This document shows, in pieces, positions 46,201 to 56,867 of a stretch of 64,000 bases of DNA. Where the stretch lies: contig JAHDVF020000751.1 of NCBI GenBank assembly GCA_022606425.2, positions 382,501-446,500 of the forward strand, given 5' to 3'. Numbering within the stretch: position 1 is the first letter of the stretch; each line of letters starts with the position of its first letter. The notes beneath the pieces were generated by a model. The model ran no database searches. It was not told the DNA's origin and worked only from the letters and a program-made list of their open reading frames with translations. The position numbers and the translations under genes were made by a program. This DNA is from Lepidostoma basale. Lineage: Eukaryota; Arthropoda; Insecta; Trichoptera; Lepidostomatidae.

Positions 46201-47058
46201 TTCACCGGAGTGAATAAGCATGTGAGTTTTCAAGGTGGACTTAGCTGAAAATAAATTACCACAGATAGAACAAATAAACGGTTTATCATTATTATGAAAT
46301 CTCATGTGAGATTTCAAATGCGATTTCTTTGTGAAAAATCGATCACAATTTGGACATGAGAATGAGTTTTCACCGGAATGGGTGAGCTTGTGCCTGGCTA
46401 ACAAACGCTTTTTTGGGAATATTTTATTGCACACAGTACACGAAAACCGATTTTCGCTGCGGTGAGAACGCATGTGAAGCTTTAGTTTTTTGTCATCTTT
46501 GAAATATTTATAACAAATGCTGCACGTGAGAGTAATTTTCTTAAGTTTACGCATGTCACATGGTGAAGTCTTCTGGGGATGTTTCTCAGTAATTTCGACA
46601 GGAAGGGTTATATTCTCGATCTTAATGATATTTTTTAATGTATTTAATTCAGAAGAATCACTTTCGCCACTTTTACGAAGGGGTCTCTCGACAGAAGTCT
46701 TTGTTTCACATTTTATGTAGACATGTGCAGAGCACTCTGGGTCTTCTTTTTTAGTTTTAATTTCATGTATATTATTGGTTTCAATAAAGCTTTCAATGAA
46801 ACCAGCTCCTGGTTTTGATTTCAAAGAGAGCTCTAATGTTCCTAGTTCTAGTTCCTCTTTGAGATCATTTAACGTATTGATTACTTGACATGCGTCGTGC
46901 GAGTATTTATCACCTTCGAGAAACGGAGATTCACACTTCACCGAAACTTCGAGTGGATCCACAAGATGTATTTCTGACATTGTACCTGCTAGTTGGTCAT
47001 CTTCGCTTCCTTCGTGATTATTTCCAGTAAGAAACGTAGTCTCGGAACGGAAAGACAT
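43252..47058 (-). CDS. C2H2 zinc-finger protein with 34 fingers (ZnF-2)
   Basis: A single coding exon of 1268 codons, paralogous to ZnF-1 and convergent with it. The N-terminal 175 residues carry VKCES, LKEEL, IKCET and IKIEN motifs like those of ZnF-1. Thirty-four fingers follow: 17, then 3 after a spacer that matches ZnF-1's first spacer (SSDKSLPRFNDEK versus SSELPFQRFNNDK), then a 117-residue spacer, then 14. Fingers 4-16 correspond in order to 21-33. Finger 32 has only one residue between its cysteines (KCFCGKCF), a one-codon deletion that should disturb zinc binding. A minus-strand acceptor (TTTATATTTTAG, AG at 47112-47113) suggests an untranslated first exon. Expected nuclear DNA-binding factor; target unknown. 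Confidence 0.93.
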   Translation of the reverse strand: MSFRSETTFLTGNNHEGSEDDQLAGTMSEIHLVDPLEVSVKCESPFLEGDKYSHDACQVINTLNDLKEELELGTLELSLKSKPGAGFIESFIETNNIHEIKTKKEDPECSAHVYIKCETKTSVERPLRKSGESDSSELNTLKNIIKIENITLPVEITEKHPQKTSPCDMRKLKKITLTCSICYKYFKDDKKLKLHMRSHRSENRFSCTVCNKIFPKKRLLARHKLTHSGENSFSCPNCDRFFTKKSHLKSHMRFHNNDKPFICSICGNLFSAKSTLKTHMLIHSGEKTFKCPSCVKCFFLKANLISHMRCHSGEKPFICSACGTGFALMSTLKTHARTHSGEKPFTCSICGKGFSRKPILRTHMLSHSDIKPFTCSDCNKSFYEMKTLKKHMLTHSDEKPFKCSSCPKSFTKRENLKIHVRWHTGEKPFICSTCGKCFIRKESLNIHMLSHSDEKQFVCSICGKCFSQKASLNLHMRTHASKKPFECSSCSKGFTQKVNLELHMRTHSGEKPFTCSTCNKSFIQKMALTRHMLTHSGDKPFKCPNCFKGFTQKANLKSHIRLHDGEKPFTCSICGKCFSRMATLQQHLLTHSGEKPFLCSICNQRFSRKSQLNSHMMSHPGENSFSCTVCNKSFPDKSLLNEHIPIHSSDKSLPRFNDEKILSLDTNFDTPHPSTDKSFTCSVCLKCFAQLSTLKRHLQTHSSEKQFNCSICNQAFPLKSQLNSHMLIHSEDNLYTCTICNQNFSQMIYLDEHVLTHSVAKTLQCSNSDDYDIPLLSEDTFNNSDECLSQCSTSEISLTQKPLLSEHSPTNSNDKSCKSSFSENILNIEPLITSDLHLALEKPLHCVESNKSVLEDTALKADVTIDSKVKSFICATCGKLFAALSTLKTHMLIHSGEKQFKCPSCVKCFFLKANLISHMRRHSGEKPYICSTCGKCFALMSTLKTHTRTHSGEKPFTCSVCSKGFSRKPILRTHMLSHSGVRPFSCSTCSKSFFEMKTLTKHMLTHSGDKPFQCSVCPKSFTKKENLRIHTRWHSGEKPFACSTCGKRFIRKESLNTHVLCHSTEKPFICSTCGKTFIRKESLNTHMLWHSGEKPHVCSTCGKSFVQKEYLKHHMRIHSGEKPFTCFTCNKSFLQKMALTRHMLTHSGDKPFKCSSCEKCFTQKANLNSHMRLHSGEKPFKCFCGKCFSVLSTLKQHMLTHSGEKPFTCSVCGLSFSRKSQLKSHMNTHTGEKPFYCSICNKNFSQKSLLSKHLLTHPLISKLRENMF

Positions 47059-47113
47059 CGATAATGATTCATTTTTTTAAATCAGAAATCAAGACTGTCA
47101 ATCCACCTTATCT

Positions 47114-48029
47114 AAAATATAAAAAAAAAATATTTTCCACATCACATTAATTGTTGTTATAAGCGCAATCGTCATTTTTATTAAATTAACAAACAGCTTA
47201 GAATATTCACAAATGAAGCGTTACCACACATATTTTTTTCCCGAAAGAAATATTCTCAAGATTGAAAAATATGCATCCAGATAACAAAATGATTTTTAAT
47301 TAACAAAAGTGAAAAAACTATCAAAATAAATGCACTCAGAATACCTGGTAGTTGTCGCCATTTAAGACAAACAACAAATGATAATCTCAGGAACTAATTA
47401 CGTTTATTTTACCATTTGTCAATAAATATTGAAATGCCATGAAACGTCAAGATTAGCATAGATCTGTGTTGTTTTCATAGACGAATTTGTTTATTTTTGT
47501 TTTTACCATATCTATGACTTGACATCTGATGCAAATATTTTTTGACAATCAGAAAATCAGATACAAATGAAGTTTTCATTAATTTCCCCATGATTTAGGC
47601 GTTAGGTATTTTTTTAATTGTTGTATAAGTGATATAATAATATTAATTATATTATGTTTCAGTTCTAGATGCAATAAATTGTGAAATGCTATTTATTTAT
47701 CTACAAAAATATGTACAATATTGGTAATATTCAATATCTAAGCCAGAAATCAGCAAAAAAGAGACCATATAATTTGTGAATAATATTTTATTCACACAAA
47801 CAATAATTTACGTAAATGTGTGTACTTTTTCAGATGTCTTATATACCTAAAATACTTATAATGAACGGTACGAACGCTTTAAATGTTCAGTGAGATATTT
47901 TCAATGCTCGTAGAAATTCTGATTTTTTAATCAAACGAGAATGTTTATCTCCTTTTAGTGATGTACTGGAATAAAATAACAATAAACGTAGCAAAATAAG
48001 CAAATAAATAAATCGAAAAAATAATCAAT
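47114..48029. other. Intergenic stretch upstream of ZnF-2
   Basis: AT-rich, presumably containing the first intron and promoter of the minus-strand zinc-finger gene. No specific element could be fixed. Confidence 0.35.
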
Positions 48030-48634
48030 TGAGACCACCTAATGCGATACACACTGCCCTGGTGTTCGAAATGCGTTATATTTGCTCAATTCCATCCTCT
48101 TTGAAAAAGCATGAATCAAAGCATTCCGGGATAAATCATTTCGATGTTCTTTGTTCTACAAAATATTTGCTCAAACGGCACGTGTTTACTTATACCAGTA
48201 TCAAACCGTTCTGTTGTTCATAGTGCAATTATTCGACCACGTCTAAAACACAACTGAATAACTCATAACCCAGATAAACATTTTAAATGCACGTTTTGAA
48301 ATTATGCAGACGTTTTGAAATCTCATTTAAACACATGCTCACGCACACCAAACACAAACCCTTTACTTGTTCTGAGTGCAAATATACTTGTTCATTAAAA
48401 TCTTCTCTGAAGAGGCATATTTCAATGCACACTGGCGAGAAAGAGTATTCATGTTCACAATGGGATTATCTATCTAATTCTATGTTGCATGTGAACAGAC
48501 ATGCATTGACTCACTTAGAATCAAATATATTTGTATGCTCTGAGTGCGATTTTCTACCAGTTTTAAAGTTGCTTTTAAAAGGCATTCAGGAGTTCATAAT
48601 AGGCAGAAAAAAATACTTCGTCACATGGAGGTGT
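48030..48634 (+). pseudogene. Decayed C2H2 zinc-finger gene of a different subfamily
   Basis: The frame is broken, but several fingers are readable: SSLKKHESKH, LLKRHVFTY, then HKPFTCSECKYTCSLKSSLK with RHISMHTGEKEYSCSQWDYL and SNIFVCSECDF. The CSECxY/CSQxDY pattern is unlike the CSTCGK type of ZnF-1 and ZnF-2, so it is not a recent copy of them. Cysteines or histidines are lost in several fingers and two stops interrupt. A piggyBac MITE follows directly at TTAA 48636. Confidence 0.75.
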
Positions 48635-48639
48635 CTTAA

Positions 48640-49198
48640 CCCTTTCGTGCTCAAATATGAATGACTAATGTCATTCATATTTATAAAAAAAATAGTTTTT
48701 TTTAATCGATCGGAACTTATAATTTTTTTTAATAGGATCTATACTTTCCACTGATACTTGGTAGAAAATACTCATCGTGCATAAGATTTTTTTTTAGTTA
48801 AAATCCATTAAAATGATTTTTGTAAAAATAAATCACATTCCCACTTATGAAATATGATATACAATACATTGAAATTCAGATTAAATCACCAGCTATGTAT
48901 ATATCATACAGTGAAATAAATTTCTATAGAACTCAAATCAATCGCCAAAATCTTTATTTACTTGAAAGTTTTGTCGAAAAATTAACTTATCTGACGCACG
49001 ACACTAAAAACAAAATAACACATGTTTTTTTAAATTCAATTGCCAGTTCAACCAATAGAGCAAGTAAATGTTTTATCGTAATACGCAATAATGGCGCTAG
49101 ATGACTGGAGTGAATAAACTTAGGAAACGTAATTGCTACTGATCTTTTTAGAGCAATTTCGAAAGTGGAAATACGTATTCCCACCAGCCACGAAAGGG
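48640..49198. mobile_element. piggyBac-type MITE
   Basis: The perfect 10-bp terminal repeats CCCTTTCGTG and CACGAAAGGG sit directly between TTAA tetranucleotides (48636-48639 and 49199-49202). Length 559 bp. TTAA targeting and CCC termini define piggyBac elements. The 85-codon frame inside has no transposase features. The degenerate, nested sister copy is at 5449-8290. Confidence 0.88.
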
Positions 49199-49202
49199 TT
49201 AA

Positions 49203-49440
49203 TACTTACTTACTACTTCCTTGATGATTTTCCTCCAAGCTCCTCGTTCCTGCGCCTTTTGTTCCCAGCTGTCTGATTTGCCCAACCTAGCCAGATCAGT
49301 CAGAAAATTGTCCATTAGGCGCTGTCTAGGCCTTCCTAGGGGTCTTACTCCAGTCGGTCTAGACGCATACAGAGTCTTGATTGTTCTGGTCTCTCCGGCT
49401 CGGCATACGTGCCCAATCCATGCTAGTGAGGCGACTTAAT
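49203..49440 (-). mobile_element. RTE-type LINE 3' fragment (family E)
   Basis: The minus strand reads RPTGVRPLGRPRQRLMDNFL, TDLARLGKSDSWEQKAQER and WRKIIKEVV. It ends at a TACT repeat tail at about 49203-49217. Confidence 0.65.
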
Positions 49441-49820
49441 AGAAGTTTTAAACCTATCTATCTCCAGAACCGCCTGATCACATATCTAGATATCTCTGAC
49501 AGTGACAGCACAGATTGTTTTACTTACCGCCCGCCAGAACCAATCTGCCTCTGGTGACACCGGTGGGAAGAGCAATTAGTCTGCTGAACGCGGTCTTCTC
49601 GGAGATCGACGTCTTTCATATTAGTGAAAGTACTTTCAGGGGACTAATACTCTTGACTTTAGAAAGCATCTCGTCTTCCTAATGTTGAACCACCTCTAAT
49701 GCGTTCCTGGTATTATGTTGAATGTATATAATATTTTACCTGTACTCAATAGATGCCTTAAACATTTATGCTGTTTGTAATGTCTTTTGAGTAAATAAAC
49801 TGATTTGATTTGATTTGATC
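49441..49820 (+). repeat. Dispersed repeat R1, 3' half
   Basis: CCAGAACC, CTGGTGACACCGGTGGGAAG, CAATTAGTCTGC and the closing TTGATTTGATTTGAT tail match 2460-2757. The 5' part with GTTGAATCGC is absent. Confidence 0.7.
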
Positions 49821-50750
49821 ACCAACAGGATGAGTCGGAGGCTTAATGTCTGCGACTACAAACCATAGAAAACAATTTTGGGCATCACCAGAAAATCAAT
49901 ATAGTAATAATATCATTAATTAGATTCAGTTTGCTTGTCATACGCTACAACTACGCTTAGTTTTATATAATTTTTTTATCACTTTTACTGTTATATGTTA
50001 GGGATTGCGTTTATAATTAGAAATACATCAATGAAACCTCAATTTTACCAATTTTAAATAATTATTCAGCCACTAAACAGTCGATAGAATTCTTAAAATG
50101 ATTCTCCCATCACAGACGACACTCAATGAACATGAACAATACATGAACATGAACAATAAATGTTTTGTGTGTTGACATATACATTATTTTGTATTGAAAC
50201 AACCAAGAAAAACTGTAAAACAAAGTGGGTAAAAATAAACTGGATAAAAACAAACAATCGCTCACTTTTGTCTCACGTGCAGTCACTCTCATCTCCGTTT
50301 GTACGTTTGAAACAAGTTCAGTATTGTTTTGCAGTACGGACTGACACTACGCGTTTTGCCAATTTATCCGTTTATATTCAGTACATACATGTTTATATTT
50401 CACTCCACACATTTAGATGAGTGAGAAACGAGAAAACTGCAGTGTTAATACAAACAATCAAAATCAAGGACTCATAAACTTCATACGATTGAGACAAAGA
50501 TGGAAATAATTAGACGTTCCGAGAGCGGCGAATCTTTTGGTAGAATTGGCCGTTCATACGACATTAACCGGTCAATGATATATTTGATTTAGAAAAACAA
50601 GAGTAAAAAAACGAGGATGTTCAAAATTGTGGAAATATATTTTCAAAAATTGTTTCCAAAAACACAGCACGTTATATAACTCTATTATCAGGAAAACATC
50701 TAATATCTCTATGACTTCTACCAGGAAAAGAAAAGGGTATTCAACAAAAA
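49821..50750. other. Unassigned stretch
   Basis: Small open frames at 50110-50420 overlap on both strands without recognisable domains. Nothing else identified. Confidence 0.4.
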
Positions 50751-50751
50751 A

Positions 50752-51560
50752 ACTAACTAACTAACCATCACGCCATCTCTCCGAAGGGGTAGGCAGAAAG
50801 AATGGACTGCAACACTTTTCTTTCCTGAAATACAATATTTTTCTAGCTTCCTCAACATTCATACATCGTGTCGATTTCTCTGACTCCTCACATGGCCGAT
50901 ATTCAATATTTGATTTATTTGATCGTGCCACATTTTCCTCGGCCTTCCTCTATTCCTGGTTCCATTTACATCGTTAACATATAATTTTTTTACCATTCTT
51001 TCTTCATTCAATCTTTCCATATGTCCAAACCATCTTAATGATCTTTTCATTGTTTGGTTTATAACTCCATCATTCGCACCGCATTCACTTCTTATATTTT
51101 CATTCAACACTATCATATACAGAGTATCCGCACATTCGTCTAAGAGATCTCATTTCTACTACATTTATTCTACTTTCATCCTTCTTTTGCCAGTTCCATG
51201 CTTCGCTTCCATACTTAAGGGCCGGTAAAAGAACACCATTGTGCACTGCCATTCTAGCTTTTTTTGTATAGGTTTTTGTTTGCGATGACAACTTTAAGTG
51301 CACTATTCACTTTGTTGCCTGCCCCAACCCTTCTTTCAATATCCCTCTCCACTCGCCCATATTTTGTAAACATACTGCCTAAATACACAAACTCATCTAC
51401 TTGCTCCAAATTTTCACCATACTATTCACCAGGATTTGTAGTTCATGCTTGTTGTCTGCAAGTAGGGCAGCGTCATCCGCGTACAAGAGACAGCTTACTG
51501 ACACTCCGCTCATTTTGGCACCTACATCCAACCCTTTCAGCTCTTTCATACTATTATAAT
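50752..51560 (-). mobile_element. RTE-type LINE (family A), with the catalytic YADD region
   Basis: This copy reaches furthest upstream. On the minus strand, at about 51530-51440, it reads MSGVSVSCLLYADDAALLAD, the reverse-transcriptase palm motif. It continues through LKSSSQTKT-like sequence, VHNGVLLPALKYGSEAWNWQ, SLRRMCGYS, RSLRWFGHMERLNEERMVKK and RPRKMWHDQINQIL. Frameshifts and stops (for example near 51430 and 51110) disable it. The 3' end is a TAAC tail at about 50752. Confidence 0.85.
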
Positions 51561-51892
51561 ATACGGTATTCAAATTTTTTTTGACAAATTTGTAAAGAGA
51601 AAGTCCGAATTCGTTTCGTTATTCTATTATGTATGTATGGATGTGGTTGATCAATAAATATATAACTGAAAATACTCACCTTTTTGGGGGTTTATTCGAC
51701 ATGACCTCTACATTCATACATTCGACTTTCGCACACATTATCAGGATCAATTAAGTGTGAAAGTTGAGGGCCACCCGTACTAAATTCCTGCAAAATCCCA
51801 TCATGAAGTTAATTTCCTATGTAGTGTCCTCCCATTGTAAGTGTCAATCTTCCCGAAGCAGTCTATTCACGTTCAAACAAATACTCACAGGC
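51561..51892. other. Unassigned stretch
   Basis: No gene or repeat recognised. Confidence 0.35.
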
Positions 51893-51903
51893 ATTTATAA
51901 TTG

Positions 51904-52526
51904 TTTTTTTTTTTTTAATGTATACATATACTTGTATACGAATACTGGATTTCACCCATTGCGGGTTATCAATTCATGATTTAATTGTATCTCAATAGAG
52001 ACGAAGATGCAAATTGGAAACTGAATATGGTTGATCAAGGTGTTTACCGGACTTATGACCTGTCATTGGTTGGGTTAAGCACACGCTTTATGTAATTACA
52101 ACATTCCCTATTCCACCTTTCTTATGACCATGTCTGACAAATTTTTGGAAGTTGTATATATGTTAAAATCCAACACCAGAATACACATGTCAGTTTCAAT
52201 GCGCCATCTATGAAGATTTGATTATATATATATGTTAACCTCTAAGATTACTCTATATAATCTACATACTAACGCCATCTATGAAGATTTATGTTTATTA
52301 AGCACTAAGCAGAATATCTTTTTAACACAATGTGAAAGGCTACCCCGCCATTAGCGCATTGTTAGAGGCCGCCTGGAGATGTCACTCCTATCTATATGCC
52401 AAACTTGGACCAGATGTGTTTACAATTTTTTTTTAATGTATACATATACTTGTATACGAATACTGGATTTCACCCATTGCGGGTTATCAATTCATGATTT
52501 AATTGTATCTCAATAGAGACGAAGAT
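51904..52526. repeat. MITE family M1 copy arranged as 1.2 tandem units
   Basis: A 101-bp sequence at 51908-52008 recurs without visible difference at 52426-52526, giving a 518-bp period. It starts with a T-run and AATGTATACATATACTTG and ends at CAATAGAGACGAAGAT, the M1 terminus. ATTTATAATTG flanks the whole (51893-51903) and recurs, overlapping the last two bases, at 52525-52535. Confidence 0.75.
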
Positions 52527-52535
52527 TTATAATTG

Positions 52536-53225
52536 TGTTTACTTTCCATCTGGTCTGGGTTCCAGAACGGGCGACATTGACACTCACTTCTTTTATCATT
52601 CGATCTCTGGCATCTGGCAGGAGTTTTCATTCTAAATGATGTGGAAGGCCATCTTGGACCCACTTGTAAATAAAATGAAAACAATGAAATGAATTCTTTC
52701 AGTACGTTTTATTTAAAAAATATGTACAAGACCGCAAAGACCAAACAAAGTCTTTCAGCCATATTAAACAAAATAAATTCCATAGATATAATCTGTCAGA
52801 GGTAAATTTGTTATTGTTCAACATTTGAATAGGGTAACAATGTATTTTTTTTAAATATTAAAAGGTGATTTAAAACCAGTTGTGCAATCAAATAAAGTGA
52901 CAACACTTTTTATATCATTTCTTATACTAATTATACAAGTAACAACAATATTTTATCATACATTACATAAAGATAGAGAGATACACTTATTTGTGACATT
53001 TAATAATGTGCTGACAGGTCATGGAACAAGAACTTGTCGATATAATAAAATTATACATGTGACCATTTATATAATTAGGACCGGATGCTAGTTTTAAATT
53101 TAGAACAATCTATAAAATAACAATTATTTCAATTATTCAAATGTTTTTTTATTGTTAATTAAGAATGTTATAACATTCCATTGTATTTTCTACATTGTAA
53201 TAAAACAAATGCAGTAAAGGTTATC
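52536..53225. other. Unassigned AT-rich stretch
   Basis: The small frames at 52499-52684 (minus) and 52882-53091 (plus) have no domain signature. Confidence 0.4.
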
Positions 53226-53229
53226 TATC

Positions 53230-53835
53230 TATCTATGATCTTGTCTTTCGGGAGTATCAGCCCGAAGGCTATTGCTCCCCCACCTGTTGGAAGTGACTTT
53301 GTTGGGAATGAGGATATGTTATGTAGAATGGGGTAATGAGAGAAGGATTAGGAGGACATTAAATAGTTATAGTACATTATTTGTACTTTTTTTTTTTCAC
53401 GTCTAAGGTGGATCTGGGGGGGTGATGGTTGGTAGGGGTTCTGGTGGGAAAGAGGGAAGTGACTGTGAGGTGTGGCCCGTGGTGTATCTCTGAAGGAGAA
53501 TGTGTTTTGGGCGCTTGTGACGGTAGTGAATGTCGGGGGTGTAGTTAGAGGTTTCTTGTATAGAGGGGTTTGGGTGTGTGGCGACCCCCTGAAAGAAACG
53601 CTCGGCCAGTGTGTGGATGTGTTGGTCTAGAGTGGGGAGACCCGCCTCTAGGTGAAGTTGTGTAATCCTGGTCCAAAAGGTAACACCCAGCGCAAGCCGG
53701 ATGATCTTGTTTTGCAGGATTTGAAGTTTACGTGTGTGACTCTGAGCTGCGTGGCCCCAGATGGGTGATTATGGGTCTAATTATAGATTTATAAATCAGA
53801 GTAAAGGTTATAACATTGGCTATTGATTTTAAAGT
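53230..53835 (-). mobile_element. Jockey-like LINE 3' fragment
   Basis: Minus-strand coding reads IIRPIITHLGPRSSESHTRK, LQILQNKIIRLALGV, FWTRITQLHLEAGLPTLDQH and IHTLAERFFQG, the region after the reverse-transcriptase domain in jockey-clade LINEs. A CTAT-repeat tail is at 53223-53236. The reading frame is intact over much of its length, suggesting moderate age. Confidence 0.8.
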
Positions 53836-54220
53836 GAAGCATCCATAGACAAGAAGACTTCCATAAGTGTCTATCACTGTGTAAGCACCCCCTGTAATTG
53901 GTACGCAGTTTGCGGTATGTTGTGCGTGGTACAAAAATTACACTAACAGTGAAAGACGCTTGTGGAAGTTTCCTTAAAAAGAGTTATTAATTACTATGAA
54001 AAACACACTTTTGAAATCTGTGTTAACAAAATATATATATTAAAATATTTGATTTTAAAAACTAAGCGGATGTATTATTTTCACACCCATTTGAAATACA
54101 CGCCTTGGAATAAATAAATTAAATAACAATATCAAATGTCGGAAAAAGTTTACAAACAAGTTTCGAAAAATATTCACAGATGTCATACTTTCAGTAACTG
54201 ACATCTTAGAATCCATTTAA
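53836..54220. other. Unassigned stretch
   Basis: The LINE protein may continue briefly into 53836-53934. The rest is AT-rich without recognised features. Confidence 0.35.
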
Positions 54221-54224
54221 GATA

Positions 54225-54694
54225 AAGTAGACGCTCTCTTAACCGGTGCCGCTTTAACCGGCTGCTTCTTTCCTAGAATAGGAGACAAGTAGCAACTTCA
54301 ACATCTGGCGCCGCCACTGTGTCAGTCACATCATCAGTCCATCAAGAAATGGCGTGACTACGTTTTTAAAAAGTCCATTCAACACAAGAAGCAGCAGAAA
54401 ATAACAGAATTTTTTAATCCATTGTAGGTCTACTTTTAAAAAAAAAGTAGAGTGATGTGTGGCTTTTTCCTGTACATATTTTTTACAGTTTGTGAAATGT
54501 TAATTTTTAATGTGTGAGTTTCTAATACAGAATAAAAGTTCTGTTTTCTTAGTGTTTTGAAAAAAAAGAGTTTTTTTTCCTTCTTGCGAAAGTGTTTTTT
54601 TAAATGTGTTTTTCACTACCTTCTCTTTAACCGGCTTTTTCGTTATCCGGCCCTGGGTCGATCCCGTCAAGGCCGGTTAAGAGAGCGTCTACTG
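54225..54694 (+). mobile_element. pogo/Tigger-like deletion derivative
   Basis: The inverted ends TAGACGCTCTCTTAACCGG (near 54228) and its complement (to 54692) lie just inside TA dinucleotides. Inside, the plus strand retains the end of a transposase, QHKKQQKITEFFNPL before a stop at 54425-54427, the usual closing 'KITxFF' of Tigger transposases. Length 470 bp; the catalytic domain has been deleted. Confidence 0.82.
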
Positions 54695-54699
54695 TAGCT

Positions 54700-55060
54700 C
54701 ATAAATGGAATCTTGACACAAATGGCGACGGATATTCATGAAATCACGTCCTGCAGGTAGCATTTCCGAGACATTATTTAAAATATTAAATGAAAAAAAT
54801 TATGCATCGTACAAATTAATGTAAACAGACAATTTAAACATCACATCGTATAAATAACAACATCCAATGAAAATCTTAAAATATCCTGTGTGATACGATT
54901 GTTTGCATATTAAATACATTCCTGTGTTAATCTAAGAACCTTAATGAAATTCGTTCACGACATCACAAAACTTGACACAATTAAACACATCTAAATGATA
55001 ATAAGACATTACAAATCTTTTGATTAATTTACTAGTTTTCATGCGGCAAATTTGAACTAA
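54700..55060. other. Unassigned AT-rich stretch
   Basis: No recognised features. Confidence 0.35.
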
Positions 55061-55285
55061 TATAATAGAAATCTGCAAGGTCGAAGATGTGGTCAGATGG
55101 GGACGTCAAAGACGGCGATACTGGCATCAACATGTAGAAAGAATGAGCTCAAATAGGATACCATACATAGCTCTCAATGGAACGCCAAACAGACAACGCC
55201 GACCAAGAAGACCCCCGAAATGGTGGAGAGAAAGCTGGAGTTCAGCGTCTCAAGAGGATACGCCTGAAATAACAGACTCCTGAGT
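55060..55285 (+). mobile_element. RTE-type LINE 3' fragment (family C)
   Basis: The plus strand encodes KVEDVVRWGRQRRRYWHQHV, then RQRRPRRPPKWWRESWSS and ASQEDTPEI. It corresponds to the minus-strand copy at 20705-21205. Confidence 0.75.
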
Positions 55286-55289
55286 CTAT

Positions 55290-55770
55290 CAAGAAGGCAA
55301 AAACTGGAAAGTCGTCAAGAAATAGCACGAGAATATTTTGAATAAAAGAGAGCAAGAGAGGAATACTTTGATTCTCTCTGAAAGTAATTTGAAATGCACA
55401 CATTGTGCACGCCGAGAACATTTCTGGTTTATTTTTAATTTTGTTCCGATTATTACAAGAAGGCCTCTTGCATGCCATAATGGAGGGTATGACCGAGGGG
55501 ACAAACTCTAAGGGACGCCCACGCCGAGAGTACCTGGAGGACCTGTTGGTGGACGTGCGCTGCTCATCATATGCAGATTTCAAAAGAGCCGCATAAGGCA
55601 GGGAAGAATGGAAGAGAAGAATATAGGAAATTGTTGCAAACCAATCCCAGGATTGAAACCAGAGAGGGAGATTGTTGTATGACTGCAGGTGTAGACAACA
55701 AAAGGAGAACAAATTGGTGTTGTTGATTGTGAAATTTTTTAACGTGTGAAAAAAATGATTTAAATTCAAA
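55290..55770 (+). mobile_element. RTE-type LINE piece within a low-copy repeat
   Basis: About 55440-55625 encodes LLHAIMEGMTEGTNSKGRPR, REYLEDLLVDVRCSSYADFK and, past a stop, GREEWKRRI, a LINE C-terminal end. The flanks (55295-55380 and 55670-55760) match 9672-9830. Confidence 0.55.
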
Positions 55771-56207
55771 GTTAAAACTTATTACTGATTATGAGTATAC
55801 AGTGAACCAAGTTTTTAATTAAGAATGGGTAGAAAATCATTACTTTCATGAATATTTCACAGGTTGCAACTAGCATATCATCTAATAAATATAAATTCTC
55901 CTTATATTTAACACACTGTGTTAATTTGTCTGTCTTGATTTTATTCTGCGGACATCTATGGCGGCTAGACAAGTCGAGTGCATTATTGACAATACTGCAT
56001 TAGATTTTAAATCCATTTTGTGTCAAAAAAAAGTCTAATATTTACTGAAACAGGTTTGAATATACAAACAAATTTTTACTACAAAATACAAAGTCATTTA
56101 TATCTACCATTCATATAACATTTAAACACCACAGTACATATTTTTTTTCGATAAACAATTTATCAAATATCCCCAAATAACATTTTAAACTCCTGATAAA
56201 ATATAAT
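55771..56207. other. Unassigned AT-rich stretch
   Basis: This probably lies beyond the polyadenylation site of the minus-strand membrane-protein gene. No features recognised. Confidence 0.35.
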
Positions 56208-56213
56208 TTATTT
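56208..56213 (-). terminator. Candidate polyadenylation signal of the membrane-protein gene
   Basis: AATAAA on the minus strand, about 90 bp downstream of the stop codon at 56304-56306. Confidence 0.45.
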
Positions 56214-56303
56214 TTCGCTTCTGCACAATCACGTTTGACTCTGATCTTTTACGTGCACGGTGGTTCTTCTGTTCGCCTCACATCTTGTTCGTCTATATTC
56301 CGT

Positions 56304-56398
56304 CTACTTCCTCTTCTTCAACTGCTTCATCTTTCTCTTCTCTTCCCTCCGGAGTTCCTTGTCCTTGAGGGACTTGTACAATTTGTAACCGAAGAAAG
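56304..56398 (-). CDS. Shared last exon of a small membrane protein: basic tail ending KKRK
   Basis: A TTTCTCTGTTGCAG acceptor (AG at 56399-56400) is followed, in phase 1, by codons for FFGYKLYKSL, then KDKELRREEKRK, MKQLKKRK and a stop. The tail has about half basic residues and ends KKRK, which fits the C-terminal KKxx endoplasmic-reticulum retrieval rule. The residues before it continue a hydrophobic segment. Both candidate upstream exons (63068-63347 and 59699-60125) end in one leftover G, completing an alanine codon here. The 30-residue tail alone is too short for family assignment. Confidence 0.7.
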
Positions 56399-56524
56399 CT
56401 GCAACAGAGAAATAAAAAAATCTATTAGATTACATCTTTAAAATGGTAGAATCTTACCTGAAACATGCACACAATGAACAAGAGATATAACCACGTATAT
56501 GATAGAAAAGGGACCATGGCAGGC

Positions 56525-56815
56525 GAAAAGCCAATTAGAAAAACTCGTCGCTAGACACAAATGGCAGTGGATCAGTCACACTCTGAGACGGAACCCAGCC
56601 TGCATCGCCCAGGGCGCACTAGATTGGTCCCCTATGGGGGGAAAGAGGAAGCGAGGCAGACCTAGAGCCACCTGAAGAAGAGCCCTGCAGGACGAGGTTA
56701 AAGCAGCAGGCCTCACTTGGGATGATGTTAGGCATCAGGCATGCGATAGAGTCGGGTGGAGGAGGTTCCTTGAGGCCCTATGCACAATGGAGGTGTGACA
56801 GGACAAAAAGAAGAA
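56525..56815 (+). mobile_element. RTE-type LINE 3' fragment (family E-like)
   Basis: The plus strand reads RHKWQWISHTLRRNPACIAQ, GALDWSPMGGKRKRGRPRAT, then AGLTWDDVRHQACDRVGWRR and FLEALCTMEV before a stop. One premature stop is present after GRPRAT. It lies in the membrane-protein intron, antisense to the gene. Confidence 0.8.
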
Positions 56816-56867
56816 GAGAATATGATAGAGAAAATTTCCGACACGTCATTATTATTTTTATTTTGTT

